From contig DASQUP010000081.1 in the NCBI GenBank assembly GCA_035641235.1, positions 1 to 7,742 of the forward strand: 7,742 bases of DNA. Direction: 5' to 3'. The translations under genes and the position numbers were made by a program. The notes under the pieces are model-generated. The model saw only the letters and a program-made list of their open reading frames with translations, made no database searches and was not told where the DNA came from. Shown one piece after another: positions 1 to 7,417 of the stretch. Within the stretch, counting starts at the first letter, position 1; the number at the start of each line of letters is the position of its first letter. Source of the stretch: DASQUP01 sp035641235 (lineage in GTDB: Bacteria; Actinomycetota; CADDZG01; WHSQ01).

Positions 1-1
1 G

Positions 2-589
2 ATCGTCATTGGGGTGATCGTGCTCCTCGTGATCATCGTGATCCTCATGTACAACCGTCTGGTTCGGCTGCGCAACCGAATCGACGCGGCGTGGTCGCAG
101 ATCGACGTGCAGCTGAAACGGCGCTACGACCTCATCCCGAACATAGTCGAGACGGTCAGAGGATACGCGTCGCATGAGCGGGAGACCTTCGAGCAGGTGA
201 CTCGGGCGCGCCAGCAGGCGGTCGACGCACGGGGGATCGAAGATCAGGCGCAAGCCGAGAATTTCCTGACCCAAACGCTGCGCCAGCTGTTCGCGGTGTC
301 CGAGGCGTACCCACAATTGCAGGCAAACCAGAACTTCCTCGCCCTACAGGAGGAGCTGACCGGAACCGAGGGGCGGATTGCCTTCGCGCGCCAGTTCTTT
401 AACGAGCAGGTGCTCGTGTACGACAACGCCATTGAGGTCTTTCCGACCAACGTCCTCGCCGGCGCGTTCGGGTTCAAGGACAGGCCCTATTTCGAGCCGG
501 ACACGGCGTCCCGAGAGCCGGTCGCGGTGGACTTCTCGACTCCTCCACCGCCACCGGAAACGGGTGGAGCCGGCTCCGCAGGGGCGTAG
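2..589 (+). CDS. lemA: LemA family membrane protein, 5' end cut by window edge
   Basis: LemA proteins are small membrane-anchored helical proteins of unclear biochemical role, often encoded beside HtpX or other M48 proteases. The frame is open to the left edge. A GTG at 14 is possible, but the hydrophobic segment (IVIGVIVLLVIIVILMY) already starts at base 2, so the true start probably lies upstream. After this single membrane helix comes the family signature: a basic stretch (NRLVRLRNRID), then WSQIDVQLKRRYDLIPNIVETVRGYASHE, and near the C-terminus FPTNVLAGAFGFKDRPYFE. The body between is helical. The last 20 residues are a Pro/Gly/Ala tail (TPPPPPETGGAGSAGA). The stop TAG is at 587-589, 20 nt before htpX, suggesting a two-gene operon whose promoter is outside the window. 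The family call is firm; the cellular function is not known. Confidence 0.93.
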   Translation: MVIGVIVLLVIIVILMYNRLVRLRNRIDAAWSQIDVQLKRRYDLIPNIVETVRGYASHERETFEQVTRARQQAVDARGIEDQAQAENFLTQTLRQLFAVSEAYPQLQANQNFLALQEELTGTEGRIAFARQFFNEQVLVYDNAIEVFPTNVLAGAFGFKDRPYFEPDTASREPVAVDFSTPPPPPETGGAGSAGA

Positions 590-609
590 CTTCTACCCTC
601 GATTAAGTC

Positions 610-1608
610 ATGTACGAACGGATCTCATCTAACGTCCGAAAGTCGTGGCTGCTCATCGGCGTCTTTGTGGTGTTCGTGGTGGTGATCGGCTCTGTCTTCG
701 GCTACTGGACGGGATACGGATTTTGGGGTCCGGCCATCGCGCTGGTGATCGCGCTGATCATGGTGTGGGGCTCGTATTTCAACTCCGACAAGATCGCTCT
801 ATCAGCGTCGCGCGCCAAACCCGCGGAGGCAACTAGGTACAACCAACTTCACAACATCGTGGAGGGCTTGAGTATTGCCGCCGGGATTCCGAAGCCGCGC
901 GTCTACATCGTCGAGGACACAGCACCCAACGCCTTCGCCACCGGACGCAACCCAGAGCATGCCGCGGTGGCGGTAACAACCGGACTGCTCGCCAAGATGA
1001 ACCGCGACGAACTTGAAGGTGTGATGGCCCACGAGCTCTCGCACATTCAAAACCGCGACACGCTGGTGATGACGCTCGCCGTTACCCTCGTGGGAGTGAT
1101 CGTCCTGCTCGCCGACTGGATGCTGCGCGCGATGTGGTGGGGCGGTATGTCGGGTGGGCGTAGCCGGGACCGCGGTGGTGGCCCAGGCGCAATCATCGCC
1201 ATCCTGGGAATCGTGTTGCTCGTCATTTCCCCGCTTATAGCGAAGCTTCTTCAGTCCGCGATCTCCAGACAGCGCGAGTTTCTCGCCGATGCCGACGCCG
1301 TGAACTTCACGCGTTACCCGGACGGTCTGATCAGCGCGCTGCGGAAGCTTCAAGAGGATCAGACCGTCGTTCGGACGGCGAGCCGGGCGACGGCCCACCT
1401 GTGGATCGAGTCCCCGATGACACACCAGGCTGCGCGCGGGCCGAAGGGTGCAACGAAACAGGGAGCGTGGCTCAACCGGATGTTCGAGACGCATCCGCCG
1501 CTCGAGATGCGGATCGAGGCCTTGCAGAAGATGGGCCTGGGGGGTGCGTACGGACCAACGCGGCCGGCGGCGGGAGAACCCCCGCCGCCTCCGCCATCCA
1601 TGGGGTAG
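610..1608 (+). CDS. htpX: HtpX-like M48 family zinc metalloprotease, integral membrane
   Basis: This is a membrane-bound zinc metalloprotease of family M48B; HtpX of E. coli degrades misfolded membrane proteins with the active site on the cytoplasmic side. The protein has 332 residues, slightly longer than the usual 280-300. Two N-terminal membrane helices (about 13-33 and 36-56) precede the catalytic domain. The zinc site is HELSH at residues 141-145, with Glu223 in REFLADADAV as the likely third ligand. Two more hydrophobic segments lie at about 152-170 and 193-214, separated by a Gly/Arg-rich loop (GGMSGGRSRDRGGGPG). The conserved FETHPPLEMRIEAL block lies near the C-terminus, followed by a proline-rich tail (GEPPPPPPSMG). 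No clear Shine-Dalgarno precedes the ATG, so translation may depend on coupling to lemA 20 nt upstream. Catalytic residues are all present; the substrate is inferred from the family. Confidence 0.93.
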   Translation: MYERISSNVRKSWLLIGVFVVFVVVIGSVFGYWTGYGFWGPAIALVIALIMVWGSYFNSDKIALSASRAKPAEATRYNQLHNIVEGLSIAAGIPKPRVYIVEDTAPNAFATGRNPEHAAVAVTTGLLAKMNRDELEGVMAHELSHIQNRDTLVMTLAVTLVGVIVLLADWMLRAMWWGGMSGGRSRDRGGGPGAIIAILGIVLLVISPLIAKLLQSAISRQREFLADADAVNFTRYPDGLISALRKLQEDQTVVRTASRATAHLWIESPMTHQAARGPKGATKQGAWLNRMFETHPPLEMRIEALQKMGLGGAYGPTRPAAGEPPPPPPSMG

Positions 1609-1644
1609 CTACACACTCCGCTCGTTCAGCGCTGAGGGATGGAA

Positions 1645-2304
1645 TCAAAGGTAGCGGCGCCGGATCCAGTCGGCTGTCGCCTGCACGACTGTTTCGATCG
1701 CTTCTTTCGTGGTGCGCCCGGACGAAGCCCGGAGCTTGAATGAATGATCTCCTCCGTCGATCACGACGAGATCGTTTGGCGCGCTCAGATCCGCACGTAC
1801 CTTCTCAAGCGTCTCGAGGGGACAGAACGGGTCGCGCGTTCCCTCCACGAACAGCATCGGGACCGTGATGTCTCGTAGGTGAGCGTCCCGCATCCGATCG
1901 GGCCGCCCCGGCGGATGCAGCGGATACCCGTGGAACACGAGACCGTCGATCGGCGCGCCGGACGCTGCTATCTGCGAGGCGATCCGTCCGCCCATCGATT
2001 TTCCGCCGGCAACGACGGTCTCGGCGCCGCGATCTCCGACGTGGTCGACGATGGCTCGGTACGTTTCCTCGAGCACCTGGTTCTTGTCCGGAGACTTTCG
2101 TCCACGCTCCTGATAGAGGAAGTTGAAGCGCCACACTCGAAAGCCTTGAGCAGCAATCGCCGTTGCCACGGTCGCCATGAACGAGTGGTCCATGCCGGCT
2201 CCGGCGCCAGGGGCAAGAATGAGGTCGACCGGTGCGTCGCCCAAGCCATCCGATCTGAGCGAGATCTCGCCCGAGGGAACGGTGAGGAGCTCAGACTCCG
2301 GCAT
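1645..2304 (-). CDS. Alpha/beta hydrolase, Tex30/KANSL3-like, last gene of the dnaK operon
   Basis: A 219-residue compact alpha/beta hydrolase without signal peptide or membrane helix, so probably cytoplasmic. The fold markers are an early strand and oxyanion-type loop (VDLILAPGAGAGMDHSF, residues 26-42), the nucleophile elbow GGKSMGG with Ser103, a GTRDPF loop with Asp158, and GGDHSF with His187. Together these give a complete Ser-Asp-His triad. Sequence style and length resemble the Tex30/KANSL3 or dienelactone-hydrolase-like group, whose substrates are mostly unknown. The ATG lies 2 nt after the hspR stop and has no good ribosome binding site, pointing to coupled translation at the end of the heat-shock operon. 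It converges with htpX, leaving 36 nt between the two stops. I cannot name a substrate; an esterase or thioesterase activity is only inference. Confidence 0.85.
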   Translation of the reverse strand: MPESELLTVPSGEISLRSDGLGDAPVDLILAPGAGAGMDHSFMATVATAIAAQGFRVWRFNFLYQERGRKSPDKNQVLEETYRAIVDHVGDRGAETVVAGGKSMGGRIASQIAASGAPIDGLVFHGYPLHPPGRPDRMRDAHLRDITVPMLFVEGTRDPFCPLETLEKVRADLSAPNDLVVIDGGDHSFKLRASSGRTTKEAIETVVQATADWIRRRYL

Positions 2305-2306
2305 CG

Positions 2307-2759
2307 TTACGAGATGGGTGGGGCCTGGAAGATCCTCGGCCGGGTCGCCTCGTCGATGTCGTCGGTCCGCATGGCGCGCCGGATTCGGCGCACGTCCTTG
2401 AACGGCACCAATGCCGTTCGGTTCTGAGCTTCGAACACTTCCGTGAGCTGGGTTTCGAGTTCCGCGATCTCGCGGACGGCGCGTGCCTGGCGGGCGTGCA
2501 GTCTCTCGATCTCGGTCTCAAGCTCGAGGATGCGAACAACTCCGGCGAGGTTGATGCCTTCGTTGGTCAGCTCTTGAATCCGCCGCAGCAGCTGGATGTC
2601 GCGCGGCGAATACCGGCGCGTGTTCCCCTGCGTGCGCTGGGGGGTGAGGAGACCTTTACGCTCGTAGACGCGCAGGGTCTGAGGGTGGACGCCCGCAAGT
2701 TCTGCGGCCACCGAGATTATGTACATCGCCTGACTGCTGTCGTCTCGTCGTCGTGCCAC
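2307..2759 (-). CDS. hspR: HspR, MerR-family heat-shock repressor
   Basis: HspR is the actinobacterial repressor of dnaK and related chaperone genes; it binds HAIR inverted repeats, and DnaK acts as its corepressor. The 150-residue protein has a MerR-type winged helix (residues 13-60: YIISVAAELAGVHPQTLRVYERKGLLTP, then NTRRYSPRDIQLLRRIQEL) and the following helix (TNEGINLAGVVRIL). A coiled-coil dimerisation segment lies at about 78-113. There are no cysteines, as expected for a sensor that works through DnaK and not through metal or thiols. The start is GTG at 2759-2757, supported by the sequence GGGGAGG 4 nt upstream; an internal ATG at residue 12 has weaker support. It lies 15 nt after dnaJ and 2 nt before the hydrolase. 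A HAIR-like site occurs in the dnaK promoter at 6269-6289, which supports autoregulation of the operon. Confidence 0.93.
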   Translation of the reverse strand: MARRRDDSSQAMYIISVAAELAGVHPQTLRVYERKGLLTPQRTQGNTRRYSPRDIQLLRRIQELTNEGINLAGVVRILELETEIERLHARQARAVREIAELETQLTEVFEAQNRTALVPFKDVRRIRRAMRTDDIDEATRPRIFQAPPIS

Positions 2760-2763
2760 TGTG

Positions 2764-2770
2764 CCTCCCC
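2764..2770 (-). promoter_or_regulatory. Ribosome binding site of hspR
   Basis: On the minus strand the sequence GGGGAGG stands 4 nt before GTG at 2759. It lies in the 15-nt gap after the dnaJ stop. It decides the hspR start in favour of GTG over the internal ATG at codon 12. Confidence 0.75.
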
Positions 2771-2774
2771 TGCC

Positions 2775-3704
2775 CTACGACGCTGCCTTGGCGCGCGACC
2801 CTGGTGTCGTTGTGTAGCGTTCGAAATGCGCACGCGGCGAATGTTTGTGCTCCCGACCGAATTCCTCGAGCAGCTCACGTTCCCGGCGCGACAGCTTCTG
2901 CGGGACCTCGATCTCGATGCGCGCGAGAAGGTCGCCGCGCGTGCCACCCGCGCGCGCTCCCCCTTTGCCCTTGACACGCAAGACCTTGCCGGAACGGGTT
3001 CCGGCGGGCACCTTGAGCGTCACGACTCCATCGAGCGTCGGGACTTGGATCTTGGCGCCGAGTGCGGCCTCGGCGATGGTGATTGGGAGCGGTACCTCGA
3101 TGTCGCCGTTCCGCAGCAGCTTGAAGAGCGGGTGATCGGCAACACGGACTCGTACATACAGGTCGCCCGGCGGACTACCGGCAGGTCCCGGGCCGCCCTT
3201 GCCGGCCACCTTGATACGTGCGCCGTCGCTTACACCCGGTGGGACCCGGACCCTTGTGCCGTTGGCGAGCTCGAACGTCGAGCCCTCCACGGCTTCCTCG
3301 AAGGAGAGGTGGGCCTCGGTCTCGAGATCCTGCCCGCGCCGCTCCCGTGGGCCGAACCCGAAGATGTCCCCGAAGATGTCGCCGACGTCCCCGCCGAAGA
3401 TATCGCCGAAGTCGACGCGTCCGTCTCGTCCGCTGCCGGGGCGGAATCCGAATGGGCTCCCACCGGCACCCGCATAGCGGCGAAGCTCGTCGTATTCCTT
3501 GCGCTTTTCGTCGTTGGACAGGATCGAGTGAGCTTCGGAGATTTCCTTGAAGCGGCGCTCCGCGGTCTCGTCGCCCTTGTTGGCGTCGGGGTGGTACTTC
3601 TGCGCCAGCTTGCGGTAGGCGCGTTTGATCTCTTCCTTCGACGCCTTCTCGTCGACGCCGAGGACCTTGTAGAAGTCTTTCTCGAGCCAGTCCCGCGATG
3701 CCAT
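2775..3704 (-). CDS. dnaJ: DnaJ co-chaperone, class B (no zinc finger)
   Basis: J-domain co-chaperone that delivers clients to DnaK and stimulates its ATPase. The 309-residue protein has a J domain at about residues 8-75 (DFYKVLGVDEKASKEEIKRAYRKL; HPD at 38-40), a Gly/Phe-rich region at about 78-118 with repeated GDIFG units, then two beta-rich client-binding domains (about 125-285). These contain the typical PPGVSDGARIKVAGKG and VPAGTRSGKVLRVKGKG motifs. There is no CxxCxGxG repeat and no cysteine at all, so it is a class B (CbpA-like) J protein, shorter than the class A DnaJ of about 375 residues. The start ATG overlaps the grpE stop as TAATG, and AAGGA precedes it by 6 nt. Its place between grpE and hspR marks it as the main operon DnaJ in this locus. 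Confidence 0.93.
   Translation of the reverse strand: MASRDWLEKDFYKVLGVDEKASKEEIKRAYRKLAQKYHPDANKGDETAERRFKEISEAHSILSNDEKRKEYDELRRYAGAGGSPFGFRPGSGRDGRVDFGDIFGGDVGDIFGDIFGFGPRERRGQDLETEAHLSFEEAVEGSTFELANGTRVRVPPGVSDGARIKVAGKGGPGPAGSPPGDLYVRVRVADHPLFKLLRNGDIEVPLPITIAEAALGAKIQVPTLDGVVTLKVPAGTRSGKVLRVKGKGGARAGGTRGDLLARIEIEVPQKLSRRERELLEEFGREHKHSPRAHFERYTTTPGSRAKAAS
3358..3417. repeat. Five 12-bp degenerate tandem units in dnaJ
   Basis: Consecutive 12-mers starting CCGA on the plus strand (CCGAAGATGTCC, CCGAAGATGTCG, CCGACGTCCCCG, CCGAAGATATCG, CCGAAGTCGACG) encode, on the minus strand, the repeated Gly-Asp-Ile/Val-Phe units of the DnaJ Gly/Phe linker. This is an in-frame coding repeat, probably from slippage and selection for a flexible linker, not an independent element. 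Confidence 0.7.
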
Positions 3705-4320
3705 TAGCTTCCTTCGCTATCTGTCGAGTCTTGCGGTGCGGCTTCGGCGGGCCGCGCCACCACAACCATGGCGGCGCGCATCACTTTTCCTTTGAACTCG
3801 TAACCGGTCCGGTACACCTTGACGACGGTGGGTTCGCTCACGGCCTCATCCTCATGGGACTCAACTGCCTCATGCAGGTTTGGATCAAACGGCGCGCCGA
3901 GCGCACCGATCGGGTGCAGTCCTTCCGAGTCGAGCACAGACATGAGTTCTTTGTGCACGAGCACCATGCCGTCGTCTTCCGTATGTGCGATCGCGCGCTC
4001 GAAGTTGTCGAGGACGGGAAGGAGCCGCTCGACGAGGCGCGCCCCGGCGCGGCTCGCTATCTCCGTCTGCTCGCGCATCATGCGCTTGCGGTAGTTATCG
4101 AACTCCGCCTGCAGTCGCTTCAGGTCGTCGAGGTAGTTGTGCTCCTTCGGTTCGGGCTTTGGAGTGGGGCTGTTCGACGGGTGATCGGCGCGCGCCTCCG
4201 CTTCGGCGGTGCCGGACGGATGGTCGGCGCGCGCTTCGCTCTCGTCGGTGACGGCAGCATCTTCATAGCGCTTGCGCTTGTCCGAAACCCGCACCTTCGC
4301 GGGACGAGGTTGGTTTTCCG

Positions 4321-4324
<4 letters not shown>
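3704..4324 (-). CDS. grpE: GrpE, nucleotide exchange factor of DnaK
   Basis: GrpE releases ADP from DnaK and so resets the chaperone cycle. The 206-residue protein has an acidic, low-complexity N-terminus (1-60), a long helix for dimerisation (about 62-100, YLDDLKRLQAEFDNYRKRMMREQ), and a C-terminal beta domain with the conserved PFDPNLHEAV (145-154) and GYEFKGKVMRAAMVVVA (174-190) motifs. In the N-terminal part the octamer EARADHPS occurs twice (30-37 and 43-50), a 39-nt in-frame duplication. The ATG overlaps the dnaK stop as ATGA, and GAGGAG lies 8 nt upstream inside dnaK; the stop overlaps the dnaJ start as TAATG. Both overlaps imply translational coupling that keeps GrpE and DnaJ in proportion to DnaK. 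Confidence 0.95.
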
Positions 4325-6162
<1,838 letters not shown>

Positions 6163-6170
6163 CAGTAATG

Positions 6171-6177
6171 CTCCTTT
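6171..6177 (-). promoter_or_regulatory. Ribosome binding site of dnaK
   Basis: AAAGGAG on the minus strand, 8 nt before the dnaK ATG at 6162. It is the strongest Shine-Dalgarno in the operon and fixes the start. Confidence 0.85.
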
Positions 6178-6245
6178 GATCAGGGACTTCTTGCCTGTTG
6201 TTGGCCTCTGGTTGGGCCTTCAGCGGCGCGCCGGAGCGGCGCAAC

Positions 6246-6252
6246 CTTGAGT
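6246..6252. promoter_or_regulatory. Additional HAIR half-site near the dnaK transcription start
   Basis: A second exact CTTGAGT copy lies 23 bp (about two helical turns) from the arm at 6269-6275 and falls near the predicted transcription start. Its own N7-spaced partner (6260-6266) does not match the second arm, so it is a lone half-site. It could bind a second HspR dimer with lower affinity. Confidence 0.4.
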
Positions 6253-6259
6253 GCCCTCC

Positions 6260-6288
6260 AGAATGCAACTTGAGTCTGTCATTGTCAA
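6260..6288 (-). promoter_or_regulatory. Likely housekeeping-type promoter of the dnaK operon
   Basis: On the minus strand a perfect -35 hexamer TTGACA (6288-6283) is followed after exactly 17 nt by CATTCT (6265-6260), a weak -10 that matches TATAAT at 3 of 6 positions. The predicted start near 6253 would give a leader of about 90 nt. The -35 box sits inside the HAIR-like site, which is how an HspR-repressed promoter would be expected to look. The remainder of 6163-6438 holds the leader (with a short 5-bp GC hairpin at 6228-6242) and, at its far end, the left cassette palindrome; no gene is seen there. Confidence 0.6.
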
Positions 6289-6289
6289 C
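6269..6289. promoter_or_regulatory. HAIR-like HspR operator
   Basis: The plus strand reads CTTGAGT-N7-TGTCAAC. The known HAIR consensus is CTTGAGT-N7-ACTCAAG; the first arm is perfect and the second keeps the TCAA core (4 of 7). The site overlaps the -35 box of the dnaK promoter, and hspR is the fourth gene of the same operon. A further perfect half-site CTTGAGT in the same orientation lies at 6246-6252. Confidence 0.75.
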
Positions 6290-6312
6290 TCTGTCGGACG
6301 CCGGGCTATTCC
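6287..6312 (-). promoter_or_regulatory. SigH/SigR-like stress promoter candidate
   Basis: The minus strand reads GGAAT (6312-6308), exactly 18 nt, then GTT (6289-6287). This matches the GGAAT-N18-GTT consensus of the actinobacterial disulfide/heat-stress ECF sigma factors (SigR of Streptomyces, SigH of Mycobacterium). SigH control of dnaK is known in Mycobacterium tuberculosis. Its -10 triplet overlaps the HAIR-like site and the TTGACA box. The sigma factor itself is not in the window, so the assignment is inferred. Confidence 0.5.
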
Positions 6313-6388
6313 GCTTTAGGGGGCGAAAATGTCCCGATTTGGGTCCGGGTCTGGCGGCCGCGGGCGGCGTGATCCGGCCTCCGACCTA

Positions 6389-6435
6389 TTCTTTTGCTCA
6401 GGACTGGCGCCGGTGATCGGCCCTGAGCCAAAGAA
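6389..6435 (-). repeat. Left 47-nt palindromic repeat of the nuclease cassette
   Basis: The arms TTCTTTTGCTCAGG (6389-6402) and CCTGAGCCAAAGAA (6422-6435) pair at 13 of 14 positions around a 19-nt GC-rich loop. Read on the minus strand it matches the right repeat at 35 of 47 positions with no gap. It starts 3 nt after the stop of the nuclease gene and could form a hairpin in its mRNA. There is no T-tract after the stem on either strand, so it is not a canonical intrinsic terminator. Confidence 0.7.
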
Positions 6436-6438
6436 GAC

Positions 6439-7362
6439 TCAGGCGGCCCGGAGCGCCGTCCGAATCTCGGCGGCGACCCCATCAGAGTCGCTTTGCATCC
6501 GGTGGTAGGTGGTCCGCAGGACCCGCTTGCCCTGCGCGGCCAGCCGGTTGTGGCGCCGGAGATCCCGCTCCCAGTCCGCGGGGCTCAGATGGTGCTTGCG
6601 GCTCTCGACCTCGATGATTACACCAGCGTCTGGGTAGGCGAAGTCGACTCGGGCCACGAAGCCGAACTCGTCGCGAATAACCTGCTGTCGGACCGGCGTT
6701 GGAAGCCGGTGCCGCCGGACCAGCAAAAGGAACCTCACCTCCAGTGCACTGTCGGTCGGCGGTGCCTTCGGATCCCGTCGCTGGATTACTGCGCTCAGGA
6801 CGCCGGCGCCGCGCCGCCCGCGCCCACCGACCTCGTCGAGGCGGCGGAGGAGCCGATCCACAGTGGTGATCCGACGCCGGAGCGCACACTCCAGAGCGAT
6901 CTCAACGGTGTCGGCATCGACTACGGCGCCGAGATCGATGAGCGTCCTGTGCACCGTCGTGAGGGCGAGACCCGCCACAACGGTGACATCCCTTGACGGC
7001 ATCGCATCGACTCGATGAACGATGACGTTGTGGTGCGACCTGATGTTGGTGCAAGTCGTGAACTCCAGAACATCGGTCGGGATCTCGTCTAGCTGCCAAA
7101 AGTCGCCCGCAGCCCGATGGCTCACCCACAGCATCCCAGGAGCTCGGAGCGTCATCGCCATCAGTTGCTGCCTCACCGTCCGACGAGCAGCGGCGTACCT
7201 GTAGACGCGTGGGTGTTCTCTGACGATCAGCCCGGATTGACGCTGCCGGCGAAGCCAACAGTCGTCCAGGCCAAGCTCGATAGCCTGCCGATAGGTGAAG
7301 AGCGCATCCTGGGTGGCCGAAAGCCGGGCGAGTTCCGCCTGGGCTCCGTCTCTGCGCTTCAT
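6439..7362 (-). CDS. AbiEi-like winged-helix plus DUF559 (Vsr-like) nuclease-domain protein
   Basis: A 307-residue single-gene unit. The N-terminus (about 15-58) has the shape of AbiEi-type antitoxin helix-turn-helix domains (LFTYRQAIELGLDDCWLRRQ, then HPRVYRYA). The middle (about 75-190) carries motifs usual in this family (LWVSHRAAGDFWQL, LALTTVHRTLIDLGAVV). The C-terminus (about 203-305) resembles the DUF559/Vsr-like nuclease fold: Glu208, Asp240 in RVDFAYPD, Glu251 and Glu253 in IIEVESRKHH, Asp267, and the closing KRVLRTTYHRM strand. These acidic residues are candidates for metal binding. No membrane segment or signal is seen. ATG at 7362 follows a G-run of six rather than a clear Shine-Dalgarno. 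It is often annotated as an antitoxin, but no AbiEii-like toxin is adjacent, so that function is unsupported. Its flanking palindromes set it apart from the neighbours. Confidence 0.8.
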   Translation of the reverse strand: MKRRDGAQAELARLSATQDALFTYRQAIELGLDDCWLRRQRQSGLIVREHPRVYRYAAARRTVRQQLMAMTLRAPGMLWVSHRAAGDFWQLDEIPTDVLEFTTCTNIRSHHNVIVHRVDAMPSRDVTVVAGLALTTVHRTLIDLGAVVDADTVEIALECALRRRITTVDRLLRRLDEVGGRGRRGAGVLSAVIQRRDPKAPPTDSALEVRFLLLVRRHRLPTPVRQQVIRDEFGFVARVDFAYPDAGVIIEVESRKHHLSPADWERDLRRHNRLAAQGKRVLRTTYHRMQSDSDGVAAEIRTALRAA

Positions 7363-7381
7363 CCCCCCGTTGTCGCACGGG

Positions 7382-7387
7382 ATTACA
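7382..7387 (-). promoter_or_regulatory. Possible -10 element of the nuclease gene
   Basis: On the minus strand TGTAAT matches TATAAT at 5 of 6 positions and would start transcription about 13 nt before the ATG at 7362. No good -35 lies at 16-18 nt spacing; TTGTGA is found at 20 nt. Weak evidence by itself, strengthened by the CRP-like site just upstream. Confidence 0.3.
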
Positions 7388-7396
7388 TGTACGCGC

Positions 7397-7412
7397 TGTG
7401 ATCCGCTTCACA
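7397..7412. promoter_or_regulatory. CRP/GlxR-type operator palindrome
   Basis: The sequence TGTGA-TCCGCT-TCACA is a perfect match to the CRP-family consensus TGTGA-N6-TCACA. It is centred about 42 nt before the nuclease-gene ATG and about 30 nt upstream of the start predicted from the -10 candidate, so binding there would more likely block than activate. It also lies 201 nt before the GTG of the plus-strand gene at 7614, too far for simple activation. Confidence 0.5.
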
Positions 7413-7417
7413 ATCTG

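Noticed and set aside
802..1494. Minus-strand open frame of 230 codons opposite htpX
   Set aside because: It lies entirely within the well-supported protease gene and shows no family motif.
1609..1644. Possible terminator between the convergent htpX and hydrolase genes
   Set aside because: The only symmetry is the loop-less palindrome TCAGCGCTGA (1626-1635) without a T-tract; not enough for a terminator call.
2496..3707. Plus-strand open frame of 403 codons opposite hspR and dnaJ
   Set aside because: It is antisense to two clear genes, its translation shows no recognisable domain, and long antisense frames are common in high-GC DNA.
6228..6242. Hairpin GCGCC-GGAGC-GGCGC in the dnaK leader
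   Set aside because: A 5-bp GC stem is expected by chance in such DNA, and it does not cover the ribosome binding site, so there is no support for an RNA thermometer or riboswitch.
6439..7362. Toxin-antitoxin module of the AbiE type
   Set aside because: Only the AbiEi-like HTH shape is present; no AbiEii-like nucleotidyltransferase gene lies next to it, and the C-terminus is nuclease-like.
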